From Enterovibrio gelatinilyticus (GTDB lineage Bacteria > Pseudomonadota > Gammaproteobacteria > Enterobacterales > Vibrionaceae), in the NCBI RefSeq assembly GCF_028683095.1, contig NZ_JAJUBC010000027.1:18091-82090 (forward strand): a DNA stretch of 64,000 nucleotides. Direction: 5' to 3'. This document shows positions 36,710 through 45,534 of the stretch, piece after piece. The position numbers and the translations under genes are program-made. The notes under the pieces are model-generated. The model did not search any database. It was not told the DNA's origin and was given only the letters and a program-made list of their open reading frames with translations. How positions within the stretch are numbered: position 1 is the stretch's first letter; every line of letters starts with the position of its first letter.

Positions 36710-37504
36710 ATGAACATTGCTATGTCTAAAAAATGTCTGTGGGTTTCTCGTATCTGCCTACTTTCTCTATATTGTCTGCTAGGGCTCTTTATTCATTCGC
36801 CCGCCCATGCAATAACGCTTGATTACTACGTCGTACAAGACCAATCAGAGCCACTACAAATACAAGAAGAAGGCCAGAATCACCGCGGAATCATTACGGA
36901 TATTCTGATGAGAGCCCTAGAAGGCAGCCCACATGAACTGCGTATCCACACTTACCCATTTAATCGGATGATGACTTTGCTATCAGACAGCCAGAACACA
37001 AACTGGATCACATACGGCAGTCCACAATGGGGAGGCATGCAGTCCGTCAACTTATCTTCATCCCCCCTATTTGAGGTCGAACACAGTATTGTCAGCAACA
37101 CGAATGATGGCTTTCCTTATAAATCACCCGATGATTTAAACGGGAAGATTGCCGTATTGCTCTTTGGATTCGACTATCCAGGACTTGATGTGAAAATCGC
37201 CAAAGGGCAAGTCAGCGAAGTCCGTGTGAAAAATTATGATGCTGCATTTCGAGTCGTCGATCGTATCAAAAAAACTGGGGGGTTTGTCGAAATGGATATT
37301 CGCCTCAAGTACCACTTAAAACGCTTAGGCTTCACTGACCAAGACTACCAACTTCATAAGGCGAGCAATCTGATCCCAAACTACAACATTCATTTGGCGT
37401 ATTCACCCGACATAGCCCCTCAAATCAAGCAATTTATCGATAAACGCATTATTCAAATGGCAGAAACAGATGAGATAAAGACTATCATTAATAAATATCT
37501 CTAA
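36710..37504 (+). CDS. periplasmic solute-binding protein, family 3 type
   Basis: 264 residues; an alternative ATG at 36722 would shorten it by four. A signal peptide ends near SPAHA (about residue 34). The mature part shows the family 3 binding-protein layout: RGIITDILMRAL, then YPFNRMMTLLSDSQNTNWIT, and a C-terminal TDEIKTIINKYL. No ABC transporter genes adjoin it, so it is more likely an orphan sensor or ligand-presenting protein for the divergent hybrid kinase or a receptor. The following PilZ gene starts 24 bp downstream and is probably co-transcribed. Confidence 0.75.
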   Translation: MNIAMSKKCLWVSRICLLSLYCLLGLFIHSPAHAITLDYYVVQDQSEPLQIQEEGQNHRGIITDILMRALEGSPHELRIHTYPFNRMMTLLSDSQNTNWITYGSPQWGGMQSVNLSSSPLFEVEHSIVSNTNDGFPYKSPDDLNGKIAVLLFGFDYPGLDVKIAKGQVSEVRVKNYDAAFRVVDRIKKTGGFVEMDIRLKYHLKRLGFTDQDYQLHKASNLIPNYNIHLAYSPDIAPQIKQFIDKRIIQMAETDEIKTIINKYL

Positions 37505-37528
37505 GCGTAACCCTGACGGAACATTGCC

Positions 37529-38209
37529 ATGCAATCACTCAAAACCGAAGGCTCTGACAGTTTCTATCGACTTCTTGCCGTTGGGGCTCGACTCAATATC
37601 GAACTCTCTGATGATCCGCGTAAAACGCAGGTCGTCTCTCGGCTAGTCGGATACAGAAAAGAGCAGTTTCTTCTTATTGATTGCCCCACAGGTCAAGATC
37701 CTGTTATCGAACGGTTTCAAATACCCAACAATGAAGTCATCATTCGTGCCGTTACCGACAGCGAGTTTCGGGATGTCATCGCTTTTCGTTGCTTGGTCAT
37801 GGGCGTTATTCAAAAGCCTATAAGGCTCCTAATTGTGTCCATTCCCGATAACGTCGCGCACAGACAAATTCGTCAACAACCGCGTATTGACACCAACATG
37901 TCAGTTCGTATCCAAGACAGCGACAGCACGTTCAACGCGACGATGACAGACTATTCTGTAACAGGGTGCTGTTTGGAAGTTCCTGCTAATGAACATCTAC
38001 TCTTCGAAGATGAAACGCTTCAAATAGTTTTGGAATATGGTGATTCAATCAGCGGGAAGATAACTGGCTCTGTCGTCGCGGTTAACAATGAAAAAGACCC
38101 ACCAACGGCAGGCCTTCAGTTTGATGACAGTGAATCAACTCTGCGTAAAGAGTTTTTCTATCAGTTGCTGTTCGATATGCGTAAGAACGATAAATCATTA
38201 GAGGTTTAA
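37529..38209 (+). CDS. PilZ-domain c-di-GMP receptor (YcgR-like)
   Basis: 226 residues. The N-terminal 110 residues form a YcgR-N/flagellar-brake-like beta domain. The PilZ domain follows, with the c-di-GMP binding motif RQIRQQPRI (RxxxR type, about 113-121) and the second motif DYSVTGCC (D/NxSxxG, about 144-151). It should bind c-di-GMP and alter motility or surface behaviour. It has no membrane segment. The context, after a binding-protein gene and beside a hybrid kinase, suggests a local sensory module. Confidence 0.88.
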   Translation: MQSLKTEGSDSFYRLLAVGARLNIELSDDPRKTQVVSRLVGYRKEQFLLIDCPTGQDPVIERFQIPNNEVIIRAVTDSEFRDVIAFRCLVMGVIQKPIRLLIVSIPDNVAHRQIRQQPRIDTNMSVRIQDSDSTFNATMTDYSVTGCCLEVPANEHLLFEDETLQIVLEYGDSISGKITGSVVAVNNEKDPPTAGLQFDDSESTLRKEFFYQLLFDMRKNDKSLEV

Positions 38210-38243
38210 GCCGTCTTAATCGCTCTTTCTATTTGATATCGTA

Positions 38244-39317
38244 TTAGCCCGCGTCTAAAACGCCTCGTCGAATCTGATCCAATTCAATAGATTCAAACAG
38301 TGCTTGGAAATTCCCTTCGCCAAAGCCTTGATTGCCCTTGCGTTGAATAATTTCGAAAAACACAGGACCAATAACGGTGTCAGTGAATATTTGTAGCAAA
38401 ATACCAGTGCTGACACTGCCATCAATCAATACGCGATAATCACGAAGTTGGGTGACACTTTCTTCATGCCCTTCCACGCGTGAGTCGACATTCTCATAAT
38501 ACGTATCAGGCGTATTCATAAAACGCATACCACGCGATCTCAGTGTTTCAACTGTCTGGTAAATATCGTCCGTACTCAATGCGATATGCTGAATACCTTC
38601 TCCGTTGTAGGCATCGAGATACTCGGCAATTTGAGATTTATCATCACTTGATTCATTGATAGGAATACGGATTTTGCCACAAGGCGCTGTCAACGCGCGC
38701 GATTTCAACCCCGTCAGTTTGCCTTCAATGTCGAAATATCGGATCTCTTTGAAGTTAGCAATCCGATCATAAAAATCAGACCAAACATCCATGTTGCCTT
38801 TTTCGACATTATGGGTGAGATGATCAATAACCTGCAGGCCCGCATCCGCTGCTTTTAGCGTCTCTTTCCAATTAGGGTAGAAGGTAAAGTCGATGTCATA
38901 AATTTCGCTCTCACCATAACGGTCAACAAGATACAGGTACGAACCTCCGATACCGTGTATCGCTGGAATGTTGAGCTCCATTAAACCAATACGCGGTTCG
39001 CAAGCTTCAGCGCCTTGTTGCACCGCATACTGCATCGCGTGGTTTGAATCCTTCACCCGAAATGCCATGGCATTCACGCTCGCACCATGTTGTTTAGCAA
39101 AACCTTCGGCCTGCGAGTCATGCTCACCGTTTACAATAAAATTGATGTCGCCTTGGCGATATAACCAAACGTCTTTGTGTTTGTGCTTCGCAATTTCTGC
39201 AAAGCCCATCAGTGAAAATAGTGTCTTGAGTTCAGCAATGCCTGCCGCATTCGGCGCGGTATATTCCACAAACTCAAAGCCATCCGTACCCATTGGGTTA
39301 ATGGTTGTATTTGCCAT
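38244..39317 (-). CDS. hpd: 4-hydroxyphenylpyruvate dioxygenase
   Basis: 357 residues, exactly the bacterial family length from the ATG at 39317 (GGAGAATTGAGG upstream). It has a two-domain VOC fold. The Fe(II) ligands are visible as His in VIDHLTHNV (about 165), His in GIQHIALSTDD (about 240) and Glu in GPVFFEIIQRKG (about 320). It converts 4-hydroxyphenylpyruvate to homogentisate in tyrosine breakdown; homogentisate can also give pyomelanin pigment. The usual downstream genes hmgA and fahA are not adjacent, so homogentisate metabolism must be encoded elsewhere or is absent. Confidence 0.95.
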   Translation of the reverse strand: MANTTINPMGTDGFEFVEYTAPNAAGIAELKTLFSLMGFAEIAKHKHKDVWLYRQGDINFIVNGEHDSQAEGFAKQHGASVNAMAFRVKDSNHAMQYAVQQGAEACEPRIGLMELNIPAIHGIGGSYLYLVDRYGESEIYDIDFTFYPNWKETLKAADAGLQVIDHLTHNVEKGNMDVWSDFYDRIANFKEIRYFDIEGKLTGLKSRALTAPCGKIRIPINESSDDKSQIAEYLDAYNGEGIQHIALSTDDIYQTVETLRSRGMRFMNTPDTYYENVDSRVEGHEESVTQLRDYRVLIDGSVSTGILLQIFTDTVIGPVFFEIIQRKGNQGFGEGNFQALFESIELDQIRRGVLDAG

Positions 39318-39365
39318 CCTCAATTCTCCTGCCTGCTTGCAATTAAGCAAATCGATTCCTTTTTT

Positions 39366-39383
39366 GTTGGCAGCATTGCCAAC
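39366..39383 (-). promoter_or_regulatory. palindrome upstream of hpd
   Basis: GTTGGCA-GCAT-TGCCAAC is a perfect inverted repeat 49 bp before the hpd start. Its position suits an operator, but it does not match a TyrR box; the binding protein is unknown. Confidence 0.4.
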
Positions 39384-39505
39384 ACAGTCACTAAAAGGAA
39401 TAGCAGTCGGTAATCAGAAACGGCAACGCAAGGGGACACTCATCAGCAGCACTCGCTGTAAAGAAAATTCTGTAAATGGAAATTGACAGTACGGGTGTGT
39501 GCACG

Positions 39506-39865
39506 TTAGTGAGGAAGGCTAATCTGTAAATATTGAGCAATCAGTTCGGCCGCTTCAATTTCTTCACCGCTGAGATCGCTTCCCCAATCTGGCCCCAGCA
39601 TGACAGCGTCCTTTGCCAGATCGACCAACCATTCCTCCAGAAATTCTGGGATCAGAATCGCCACTGGCGCGAATTCTTCCCACTCATCAACGCAATGTAT
39701 TGCAGCGGCGTCTCTTGATGACCAAAACGGCATCACATCGGTATCTTCATAAATGGATGAGTCACAGATCACCCAGCCATCTTTACACTGTAAACCCCAT
39801 ACCTCTCCGCTAGCACGGGAAACCGTCACAAACTTCTCTATCGGTGTCGTGTCGTTGGTTGTCAT
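39506..39865 (-). CDS. DUF2750 family protein
   Basis: 119 residues, small and acidic. The family pattern is seen in VMPFWSSRDAA, WEEFAPVAILIPEFLEEWLVDL and GPDWGSDLSGEEIE. It is soluble with no signal peptide. DUF2750 has no defined function. Its start at 39865 has a GGAGA-type site upstream on the minus strand. It is probably a single-gene unit. Confidence 0.75.
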   Translation of the reverse strand: MTTNDTTPIEKFVTVSRASGEVWGLQCKDGWVICDSSIYEDTDVMPFWSSRDAAAIHCVDEWEEFAPVAILIPEFLEEWLVDLAKDAVMLGPDWGSDLSGEEIEAAELIAQYLQISLPH

Positions 39866-39969
39866 ACGCGGTCTCCTTTATGCACAACCGTGTTTTAAAC
39901 TTGTAAGCTAACACTACAATTTACGCATACAGCTTAAGAGGTTGTGTATCAAGATTGAGCAATTGGTGT

Positions 39970-40128
39970 TATACCCAAACAACCTGAAGATGCAGGATTC
40001 AGCGAGTTTGACTGGCGTTATGCTCAAGGCGTCCCTTTTTGATGTAGTCATCTCCATCAAAAAGGGATAACACCGAGCATAGCGTCAGTCACTCGCCCGA
40101 AGGGAGGCCATCAGGTTGTTTGGGTATA
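39970..40128. repeat. 159-bp palindromic intergenic element (MITE/ERIC-like)
   Basis: The ends TATACCCAAACAACCTGA (39970-39987) and TCAGGTTGTTTGGGTATA (40111-40128) are perfect 18-bp inverted repeats. Inside, GACTGGCGTTATGCTC pairs with GAGCATAGCGTCAGTC, and TCCCTTTTTGAT with ATCAAAAAGGGA. The whole sequence therefore folds into one long imperfect hairpin. This layout is that of a non-autonomous mobile palindrome; similar sequences are known to be dispersed in Vibrio genomes (from memory). Confidence 0.85.
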
Positions 40129-41028
40129 GTAGCCTTTGACTTGCTCTCGGCGGAACACCGCAGGCGTTGCGCCAACGCGAAGTTTGAATTGCTGTGAAAG
40201 GTGTTGTTGAGAGGAGAATCCGCACACTGAGGCGATTTCAACCAACGGCAGACTGTTCTGGGTTAGCAAAATTTTCGCCAGTTCAACACGGCGAAATAAT
40301 ACATATTGATGCGGAGTGGTACCGAAACTCGTTTTAAACATACGCGCAAAGTGAAACTCACTTAACTGCGTTAACGCCGCCAATTCAGCCAATGAAAACG
40401 CCCGTGAAAGATGTGCTTCAACATATTCGATCACACGACGCTGATTTTGCGGTGACAGACCACCACTGCTGATAGCCAACTTCATTGGCTGATGACAGTA
40501 TTGCCTAACCATATGCAGCAACATCATTTGTTGTGCATGGGAAAGCATCAACCTATCCGTGCTTTGTGACCAATCCAATTTCAACATGGTTTGACGAACC
40601 AGTTGGCTAACGAAAGGGTCATCAACGAAAGTACATTCTTTCAGCTCAATATGACGACCTTCTTTATCGAAAACCTGCTCAGCAAAACGCTGAAGATGTG
40701 CTTGTTCGAAGTAGAAATGGAAAAAACGGAAGGGATCAGAAAACGACCAATCAGAACGATGATCTTTTGGCATTAAACACAGTTTATCTTCGCCGCCATA
40801 GAGATCACCTTTGCGGGAGCAGCGCTTGGTGTTCTCACCACCCGCTAAGTAGAAACTCAATGTATGGTGCCCCGGCTTGTCATAGCTTGCGCTGCCATGG
40901 CTGTTGCTCCATACCGCAGCCCCTAAGCCATTATCTAGCCAGACATCTCCATGCAGTTTCGCCGTGTTATCACGTAACACGTTGTAAACCCGCTGTCTTT
41001 TTAGTTCTTTAGACGAATCCTTGTCCAT
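40111..41028 (-). CDS. AraC-family transcriptional regulator
   Basis: 305 residues. The N-terminal half is a cupin-like ligand domain (HHTLSFYLAGGENTKRC, FRFFHFYFEQAHL). Residues about 205-300 form the double helix-turn-helix (FSLAELAALTQLSEFHFARM and LVEIASVCGFSSQQHLSQQF). The last five codons and the stop (YTQTT*) lie inside the inverted repeat of the palindromic element, so the original C-terminus was probably replaced on insertion. The DNA-binding domain is complete, so function is likely kept. It is divergent from a DMT exporter gene, its likely target. Confidence 0.88.
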   Translation of the reverse strand: MDKDSSKELKRQRVYNVLRDNTAKLHGDVWLDNGLGAAVWSNSHGSASYDKPGHHTLSFYLAGGENTKRCSRKGDLYGGEDKLCLMPKDHRSDWSFSDPFRFFHFYFEQAHLQRFAEQVFDKEGRHIELKECTFVDDPFVSQLVRQTMLKLDWSQSTDRLMLSHAQQMMLLHMVRQYCHQPMKLAISSGGLSPQNQRRVIEYVEAHLSRAFSLAELAALTQLSEFHFARMFKTSFGTTPHQYVLFRRVELAKILLTQNSLPLVEIASVCGFSSQQHLSQQFKLRVGATPAVFRREQVKGYYTQTT

Positions 41029-41267
41029 ACCACTCTCGCTCTTCTCCGTTTCAATATATCCCGAGTTTTTCTTTAGGGGTACCCGCTTTTACCTCAAACG
41101 GCTGAGTCGACATAGAAAAGCGCAAGAATCTATAAAAATAGCAGGAATATGAAAGTTATCGCGCCCTGCTCATATTACAGTGAGATATACCCCAGTGACC
41201 TAAACACGCTGGGCACATAACCAATAATAACAACGCCAGTAAGCTAGTTAGTCAGAGGAGTCGGCAA

Positions 41268-42173
41268 ATGAATGCACTATTGTATGCAGTCACTGTGTTT
41301 ATTTGGGGGTCAACTTGGCTTGCCATTGCATATCAGATAGGCGACACACCTGTGGTTGTCTCTGTTGGTTGGCGTTTTGGGTTGGCTTCCATTGCCCTTT
41401 TTATCATTCTAATTGCACGAAATGCACTACCAAAACTCACGGCGGAAAACCACAAAATGGCTGCGCTACTCGCCTTATGTCTGTTTTCTAATAACTTCCT
41501 TTGTTTCTATTTCGCGACCCAGTACATTCCGAGCGGGCTCAATGCTGTCGTGTTTTCACTGGCTCCCATATTGAACGCCCTGAACCTTTGGTGGCTTGAG
41601 AAAAAACGCCCTGACGCGACCTTCATTCAAGGGGCACTTATGGGCTTCGTCGGTGTGCTCATGCTGTTTGGCGCTCAATTCATTCACTCAGCCATGGACA
41701 TGACCATACTGTTAGGGCTTGCGGTAACCTTCATTGGCACCTACTTCTTCTCGATGGGGAACTTGGTGTCTGCCCGCGCCCAAAAGAAAGGGATGCCATT
41801 GCTGCCCACCACAGCGTGGGCGATGGGGTATGGTGCGCTGTATCTGTTTGCCATTGCCCTCTTAATGGGATACTCATTAGCGTTTACTACCTCACCGCTT
41901 TATGTGTCGGCGCTTGTTTATCTCGCCATTATTGGCTCGGTTGTCGGTTTCAACACTTACCTTGCGTTAATTGGACGCATAGGCGCAGCGAAAGCCGCAT
42001 ATTGCACCGTGCTCTTTCCACTCATCGCATTGTCTCTGTCGACCGTTTTCGAAGGGTACGAGTGGACATGGCAATCAGTCATCGGCGTCATTCTAGTCGT
42101 CAGTGGCAATTTGCGTGTATTTGGCTTGCCAGAGCCTGTAAAGCGCTCCGTTAAACGTTGGTCACGCACATAA
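41268..42173 (+). CDS. EamA/DMT-family transporter
   Basis: 301 residues with ten membrane helices in two EamA repeats. It begins MNALLYAVTVFIWGSTWLAI, a typical start for this family, and includes FATQYIPSGLNAVVFSLAPI and, in the second half, SALVYLAIIGSVVGFNTYLA. It probably exports metabolites or amino acids. GAGG is present before the ATG. The divergent AraC-type gene probably regulates it. Confidence 0.88.
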   Translation: MNALLYAVTVFIWGSTWLAIAYQIGDTPVVVSVGWRFGLASIALFIILIARNALPKLTAENHKMAALLALCLFSNNFLCFYFATQYIPSGLNAVVFSLAPILNALNLWWLEKKRPDATFIQGALMGFVGVLMLFGAQFIHSAMDMTILLGLAVTFIGTYFFSMGNLVSARAQKKGMPLLPTTAWAMGYGALYLFAIALLMGYSLAFTTSPLYVSALVYLAIIGSVVGFNTYLALIGRIGAAKAAYCTVLFPLIALSLSTVFEGYEWTWQSVIGVILVVSGNLRVFGLPEPVKRSVKRWSRT

Positions 42174-42187
42174 TAGACAACCTAAGA

Positions 42188-42361
42188 CTAATGCGCCGCG
42201 AGTTGAATCAACCACACTAAACAAATTAACAGCGGCCATAACCATGACGGAATACCAAAAGAAAACTGTCGCCAGAAGCTGTTGTCTTGAGCTGGACGCT
42301 GATGCCAGTTTTCATTGCTGTTTCGGCGAACATAGCGGCTAGATTCTGTTTGTTTGCTCAT
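42188..42361 (-). CDS. small single-pass membrane protein, unknown
   Basis: 57 residues from the ATG at 42361 (MSKQTESSRYVRRNSNENWH); an ATG-rich stretch upstream allows up to five extra residues. The C-terminal IPSWLWPLLICLVWLIQLAAH is one hydrophobic helix after a polar N-terminus. No family recognised. It is convergent with the DMT gene, 14 bp apart. Confidence 0.55.
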   Translation of the reverse strand: MSKQTESSRYVRRNSNENWHQRPAQDNSFWRQFSFGIPSWLWPLLICLVWLIQLAAH

Positions 42362-42508
42362 CATCATTCTCATCATTTCTTAAGTAGTGATTGCTATTAC
42401 ACATGCTTGGCATGGCAACACCGTGTAGGAAAAATGGAAATCTGATGAACAAAAATGGCGAAATGATGGCCGGGTTTTCAATGAGCATCCTTTGTCTATC
42501 GTGGCGGT

Positions 42509-42589
42509 ATGGTGAAGTCTTTTGAGGAAGAAAACGGCTTACCTATCGAGCCACATACCTTGATTGAGTTCAACGGTCAGGTTTATTAA
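42509..42589 (+). pseudogene. short coding remnant
   Basis: A 26-codon frame, MVKSFEEENGLPIEPHTLIE..., has protein-like composition but no ribosome site. It is too short for a domain and the open frame upstream ends 9 codons earlier. It may be the C-terminal leftover of a deleted gene. The source family is not recognised. Confidence 0.3.
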
Positions 42590-42667
42590 CGCAAACGCCA
42601 CGAGCACTAAGAGTACGTGTTATTCTGAGAGGCATTGTCAGAGTCGAAATCTTGTAAGGAACGCAAT

Positions 42668-43042
42668 ATGGATACCCTGCTCTATGTCGCTGCGATATTG
42701 CTTGTGATCATCTCGTTTGCACACTCCTACTTGGGTGAGCGCTACATCCTGATTCGCTTGTTTAAACGCAACAACCTACCCAAATTGTTTGGTAGCGATG
42801 CTTTCACTAAAAAGACATTACGCTTCGCTTGGCATATTACGTCCATAGCGTGGTGTGGCTTTGCGGCCCTGTTAGTCGCTCTCGCACAACCTCAACTCAG
42901 CCTCAACATCATGGCGAGCATCATAGCGCTAACTTTCTTTATCCATGGCCTGCTTTCACTTCTCGCCTCCCAAGGAAAACATCTTTCTTGGATCGTCTTC
43001 TTTGCCATTTGTGCTTGTATCGTTATTGGCATCAGTTTCTAG
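42668..43042 (+). CDS. small inner-membrane protein, unknown
   Basis: 124 residues from the ATG at 42668 with AAGGA upstream. Four hydrophobic helices are seen (LLYVAAILLVIISFAHSYLG, ITSIAWCGFAALLVALA, NIMASIIALTFFIHGLLSLL, LSWIVFFAICACIVIGISF). A charged loop GERYILIRLFKRNNLPKLFG follows the first helix. No family assigned. Confidence 0.7.
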   Translation: MDTLLYVAAILLVIISFAHSYLGERYILIRLFKRNNLPKLFGSDAFTKKTLRFAWHITSIAWCGFAALLVALAQPQLSLNIMASIIALTFFIHGLLSLLASQGKHLSWIVFFAICACIVIGISF

Positions 43043-43048
43043 GCCACT

Positions 43049-43483
43049 TTAGGTTTCAAAAAGCTGTGCATTGATGTCCTTGAATGACTTGAACTCCAGC
43101 GCATTGCCCGTTGGATCGTAGAAAAACATCGTCGCTTGCTCACCGGGTTGCCCTTTAAACCGCACATACGGCTCGATAACAAAGGTCACACCCTTTTCTT
43201 TGAGCCGCGCCGCCAGCGCTTCCCAATCTGTCATTTCAAGCACCACGCCAATGTGAGGCACTGGGACAGAATGGCTATCAACCGAATTGTGATGCAAGCG
43301 TACTTGCCCCTCTTCACCAATCGCAGGGTCATGGTGGATCACCAATTGATGACCATAGAGATTAAAATCCACCCAACAATCACTGCTGCGCCCTTCGCTA
43401 CAATTCAATACATCGCGATAAAAGGTACGTGACTCTTCAAGGTGTCGAACAGGAATAGCGACATGAAACGGGGTTAAAGGCAT
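43049..43483 (-). CDS. VOC (glyoxalase/dioxygenase) superfamily protein
   Basis: 144 residues from the ATG at 43483 with AAGGAGTGTGT upstream. The paired beta-alpha-beta-beta-beta pattern of the VOC fold is seen: [21 protein letters not shown] with first metal-ligand His, PHIGVVLEM with a second, and [15 protein letters not shown] with the final Glu. It is soluble. The substrate is not predictable; resistance-type or small-molecule dioxygenase activities are both possible. Confidence 0.85.
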   Translation of the reverse strand: MPLTPFHVAIPVRHLEESRTFYRDVLNCSEGRSSDCWVDFNLYGHQLVIHHDPAIGEEGQVRLHHNSVDSHSVPVPHIGVVLEMTDWEALAARLKEKGVTFVIEPYVRFKGQPGEQATMFFYDPTGNALEFKSFKDINAQLFET

Positions 43484-43644
43484 ACACACTCCTTTGCGTG
43501 CTGAAGGGAAACACATCCACTCTAGTCCAATAACTCACCATAAAGGGTAACGAGAACAAGAAAGTGGCGCCTGTCGCTAAGATGGGAGAGTGTCAGCAGG
43601 TATGTAGCTCAAACTTACTGTCTTTTTCGCTCTAAACGTCTGCG

Positions 43645-43992
43645 CTAGACCTTGAAATCGTAGCTGCGTTCGTTGCTTTGCGGGGTAATGGTATTTTCAA
43701 CCTGTTTGAGCAATTCTTGTTGTCGGGTGGTGTACGCTGAAAACTTGGCTTTCTGCGCTTCTTGCTCGGCGACCCTATCAATCAAACCACGAAAATCACG
43801 CTTTTGCGGGGCTTCTTCTTGTGCAGCTTCAGCTTGTTTCTGCTCTTCACGCTCTTTTCTTAGCAGTTCAGCGCGTTCAGTGGCGGTCAGATTCGCGTTG
43901 TTAATGCTACCCGCAGACTGATCATCTCGCTCTTTGTGGCGAGAATTCAAGTAAGTCGAGTTCATGTAACTGTCGTTAATCAGGTTGGGCAT
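43645..43992 (-). CDS. small Gln/Glu-rich helical protein, unknown
   Basis: 115 residues from the ATG at 43992 (MPNLINDSYMNSTYLNSRHK), with GGATGG upstream. The central half is charged and helical (ATERAELLRKEREEQKQAEA, AEQEAQKAKFSAYTTRQQEL), probably coiled coil. There is no signal peptide and no recognised family. A flagellar-rod-like or phasin-like role is not supported by any motif. Confidence 0.6.
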   Translation of the reverse strand: MPNLINDSYMNSTYLNSRHKERDDQSAGSINNANLTATERAELLRKEREEQKQAEAAQEEAPQKRDFRGLIDRVAEQEAQKAKFSAYTTRQQELLKQVENTITPQSNERSYDFKV

Positions 43993-44191
43993 GACACCAT
44001 CCAAGCAAACTAATCAGCGCGTTGAAACAAGCCACTGAAGTGATAAAACAAGTTCCTTAACTCTAGTACACCAACGGATATTTTGTGACAGGTATCGCTG
44101 TCGAAATCGGTGGAAACAGAGTGATTCGGAGCGACAAAATGGTGTCGAACTGAGACAAGCTGCGAGGTACAGACGCATTGTGATTAGAAAT

Positions 44192-44221
44192 AAAAAAGCG
44201 GAGGCCGTCGAGAGCCTCCGC
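44192..44221 (-). terminator. intrinsic terminator of the galactoside uptake operon
   Basis: On the minus strand GCGGAGGC (44221-44214) pairs with GCCTCCGC (44205-44198), followed by TTTTTT (44197-44192). It lies 24 bp after the binding-protein stop. Confidence 0.9.
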
Positions 44222-44245
44222 AAATGCTAGCAAGGTTTCTTATCT

Positions 44246-45481
44246 TTATTCTTTAAACGTACGCTGACGCGTTTTCTCTAATTTTTTCAGTATCTTGTCG
44301 ATACGTTCAGGGTGAACCATGTATTGCTGAAAGCCCTTCATGCCTTCTTTCGCCATAGAAGGGTCAGTATCGCGGTCGTAGAACTGCGCAGTACCCGCTG
44401 CTTCGTTCAGCATGACAACCCCCGCATTCAGATACTCATCATCTTTTGGCGTCGCTTTGTTATTGGTCGGGATCTGCAACAAAGACTCGTTGATCATGGT
44501 TTGAATTTCAGGTTGAGCAACAAACGCAAGGAACTTACGCGCATCCTCTTTGTTCTTCGCTTTCGAAGGAATATGAAGCGTATCCATTGGCGCATCTTCC
44601 GCGTTTGGCACGGAAGGGTCGATCACTGGGAATTGGAAGAAGCCCATGTTTGGACGCACCTCGTCGGTAAAGTTTGCCGCCAAGAAATTACCCATCAAGT
44701 ACATTGCTGCTTCGCCGTTGTACAAAAATGGCTGTGCTTCCTGCCAAGAGTATGATGCGTGATTATCCAAGTAGTAGCCCGGTTTTACCAGTTCATCCCA
44801 TTTCGCAAATACCGCTTTCACACGAGGATCGGTGTATGGCACTTTGCCGTCCATCAAATCGATATGGAAATCTAAGCCATTCACTCGCAAGTTCATGTAA
44901 TCAAACCAACCTGCTGCCGTCCAAAGGTATTTCGTACCAATGGTGAATGGCGTGACGCCATTGTCTTTCAGCGTTTTTGATGCCGCGACAAACTCGTCCC
45001 ACGTTTTCGGTACGGCGATATCGTATTTCGCAAACAAATCTTTGCGGTAGTACATGCCCCACTGGTAATAGGTATATGGCACGCCGTATTGTTTGCCGTC
45101 AGCGGTCATTGCAGGCATGGCACTGGAGAAATCTTCTGCCATATTATTTGCCGCCCAGATATCACTGACATCTTCAAACAAACCGCGGTCAACGAAGGTT
45201 TTCATGCGGTTACCCGCATACCAGAACACGACGTCTGGCGGAGAGGTGACCAGCCAGTTACGAATCGTGGTTTTATACGCTTCATGGTCATACAGGTTGT
45301 ACTTCACCGTGATGTCTGGGTTCGCTTCTTCGAATTTCTCAATCACCTCAGCCCAGGCTTTTTTCGGCGCGGGATCAGAAGCATCAGAGTTGATCACCAA
45401 CTCCCCTGCGTTGACTGAGCCACTTAGCAGAAGAAACAGACTGCACAGTACGCCAAAGCTTTTTTTTGCAAGCGTTCTCAT
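44246..45481 (-). CDS. sugar ABC transporter substrate-binding protein
   Basis: 411 residues from the ATG at 45481, chosen because it gives a Sec signal (MRTLAKKSFGVLCSLFLLLS...NA, cleavage before Gly26) and AAGGA lies 8 bp upstream. It is family 1 type: EKFEEANPDITVKYNLYDHE, GNRMKTFVDRGLFEDVSD, GKQYGVPYTYYQWGMYYRKD. As last gene of the minus-strand uptake operon and opposite alpha- and beta-galactosidase genes, it probably binds an oligosaccharide such as a galactoside in the periplasm. Confidence 0.9.
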   Translation of the reverse strand: MRTLAKKSFGVLCSLFLLLSGSVNAGELVINSDASDPAPKKAWAEVIEKFEEANPDITVKYNLYDHEAYKTTIRNWLVTSPPDVVFWYAGNRMKTFVDRGLFEDVSDIWAANNMAEDFSSAMPAMTADGKQYGVPYTYYQWGMYYRKDLFAKYDIAVPKTWDEFVAASKTLKDNGVTPFTIGTKYLWTAAGWFDYMNLRVNGLDFHIDLMDGKVPYTDPRVKAVFAKWDELVKPGYYLDNHASYSWQEAQPFLYNGEAAMYLMGNFLAANFTDEVRPNMGFFQFPVIDPSVPNAEDAPMDTLHIPSKAKNKEDARKFLAFVAQPEIQTMINESLLQIPTNNKATPKDDEYLNAGVVMLNEAAGTAQFYDRDTDPSMAKEGMKGFQQYMVHPERIDKILKKLEKTRQRTFKE

Positions 45482-45534
45482 TCTCTTCATCCTTTCTGTT
45501 GTTCGAAAATATCCGTCATTCAGTAAAACCAGCA

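Noticed and set aside
44014..44223. 69-codon minus-strand frame after the binding-protein gene
   Set aside because: It spans the intrinsic terminator, has no ribosome site and an implausible Cys/Arg/Phe-rich composition.
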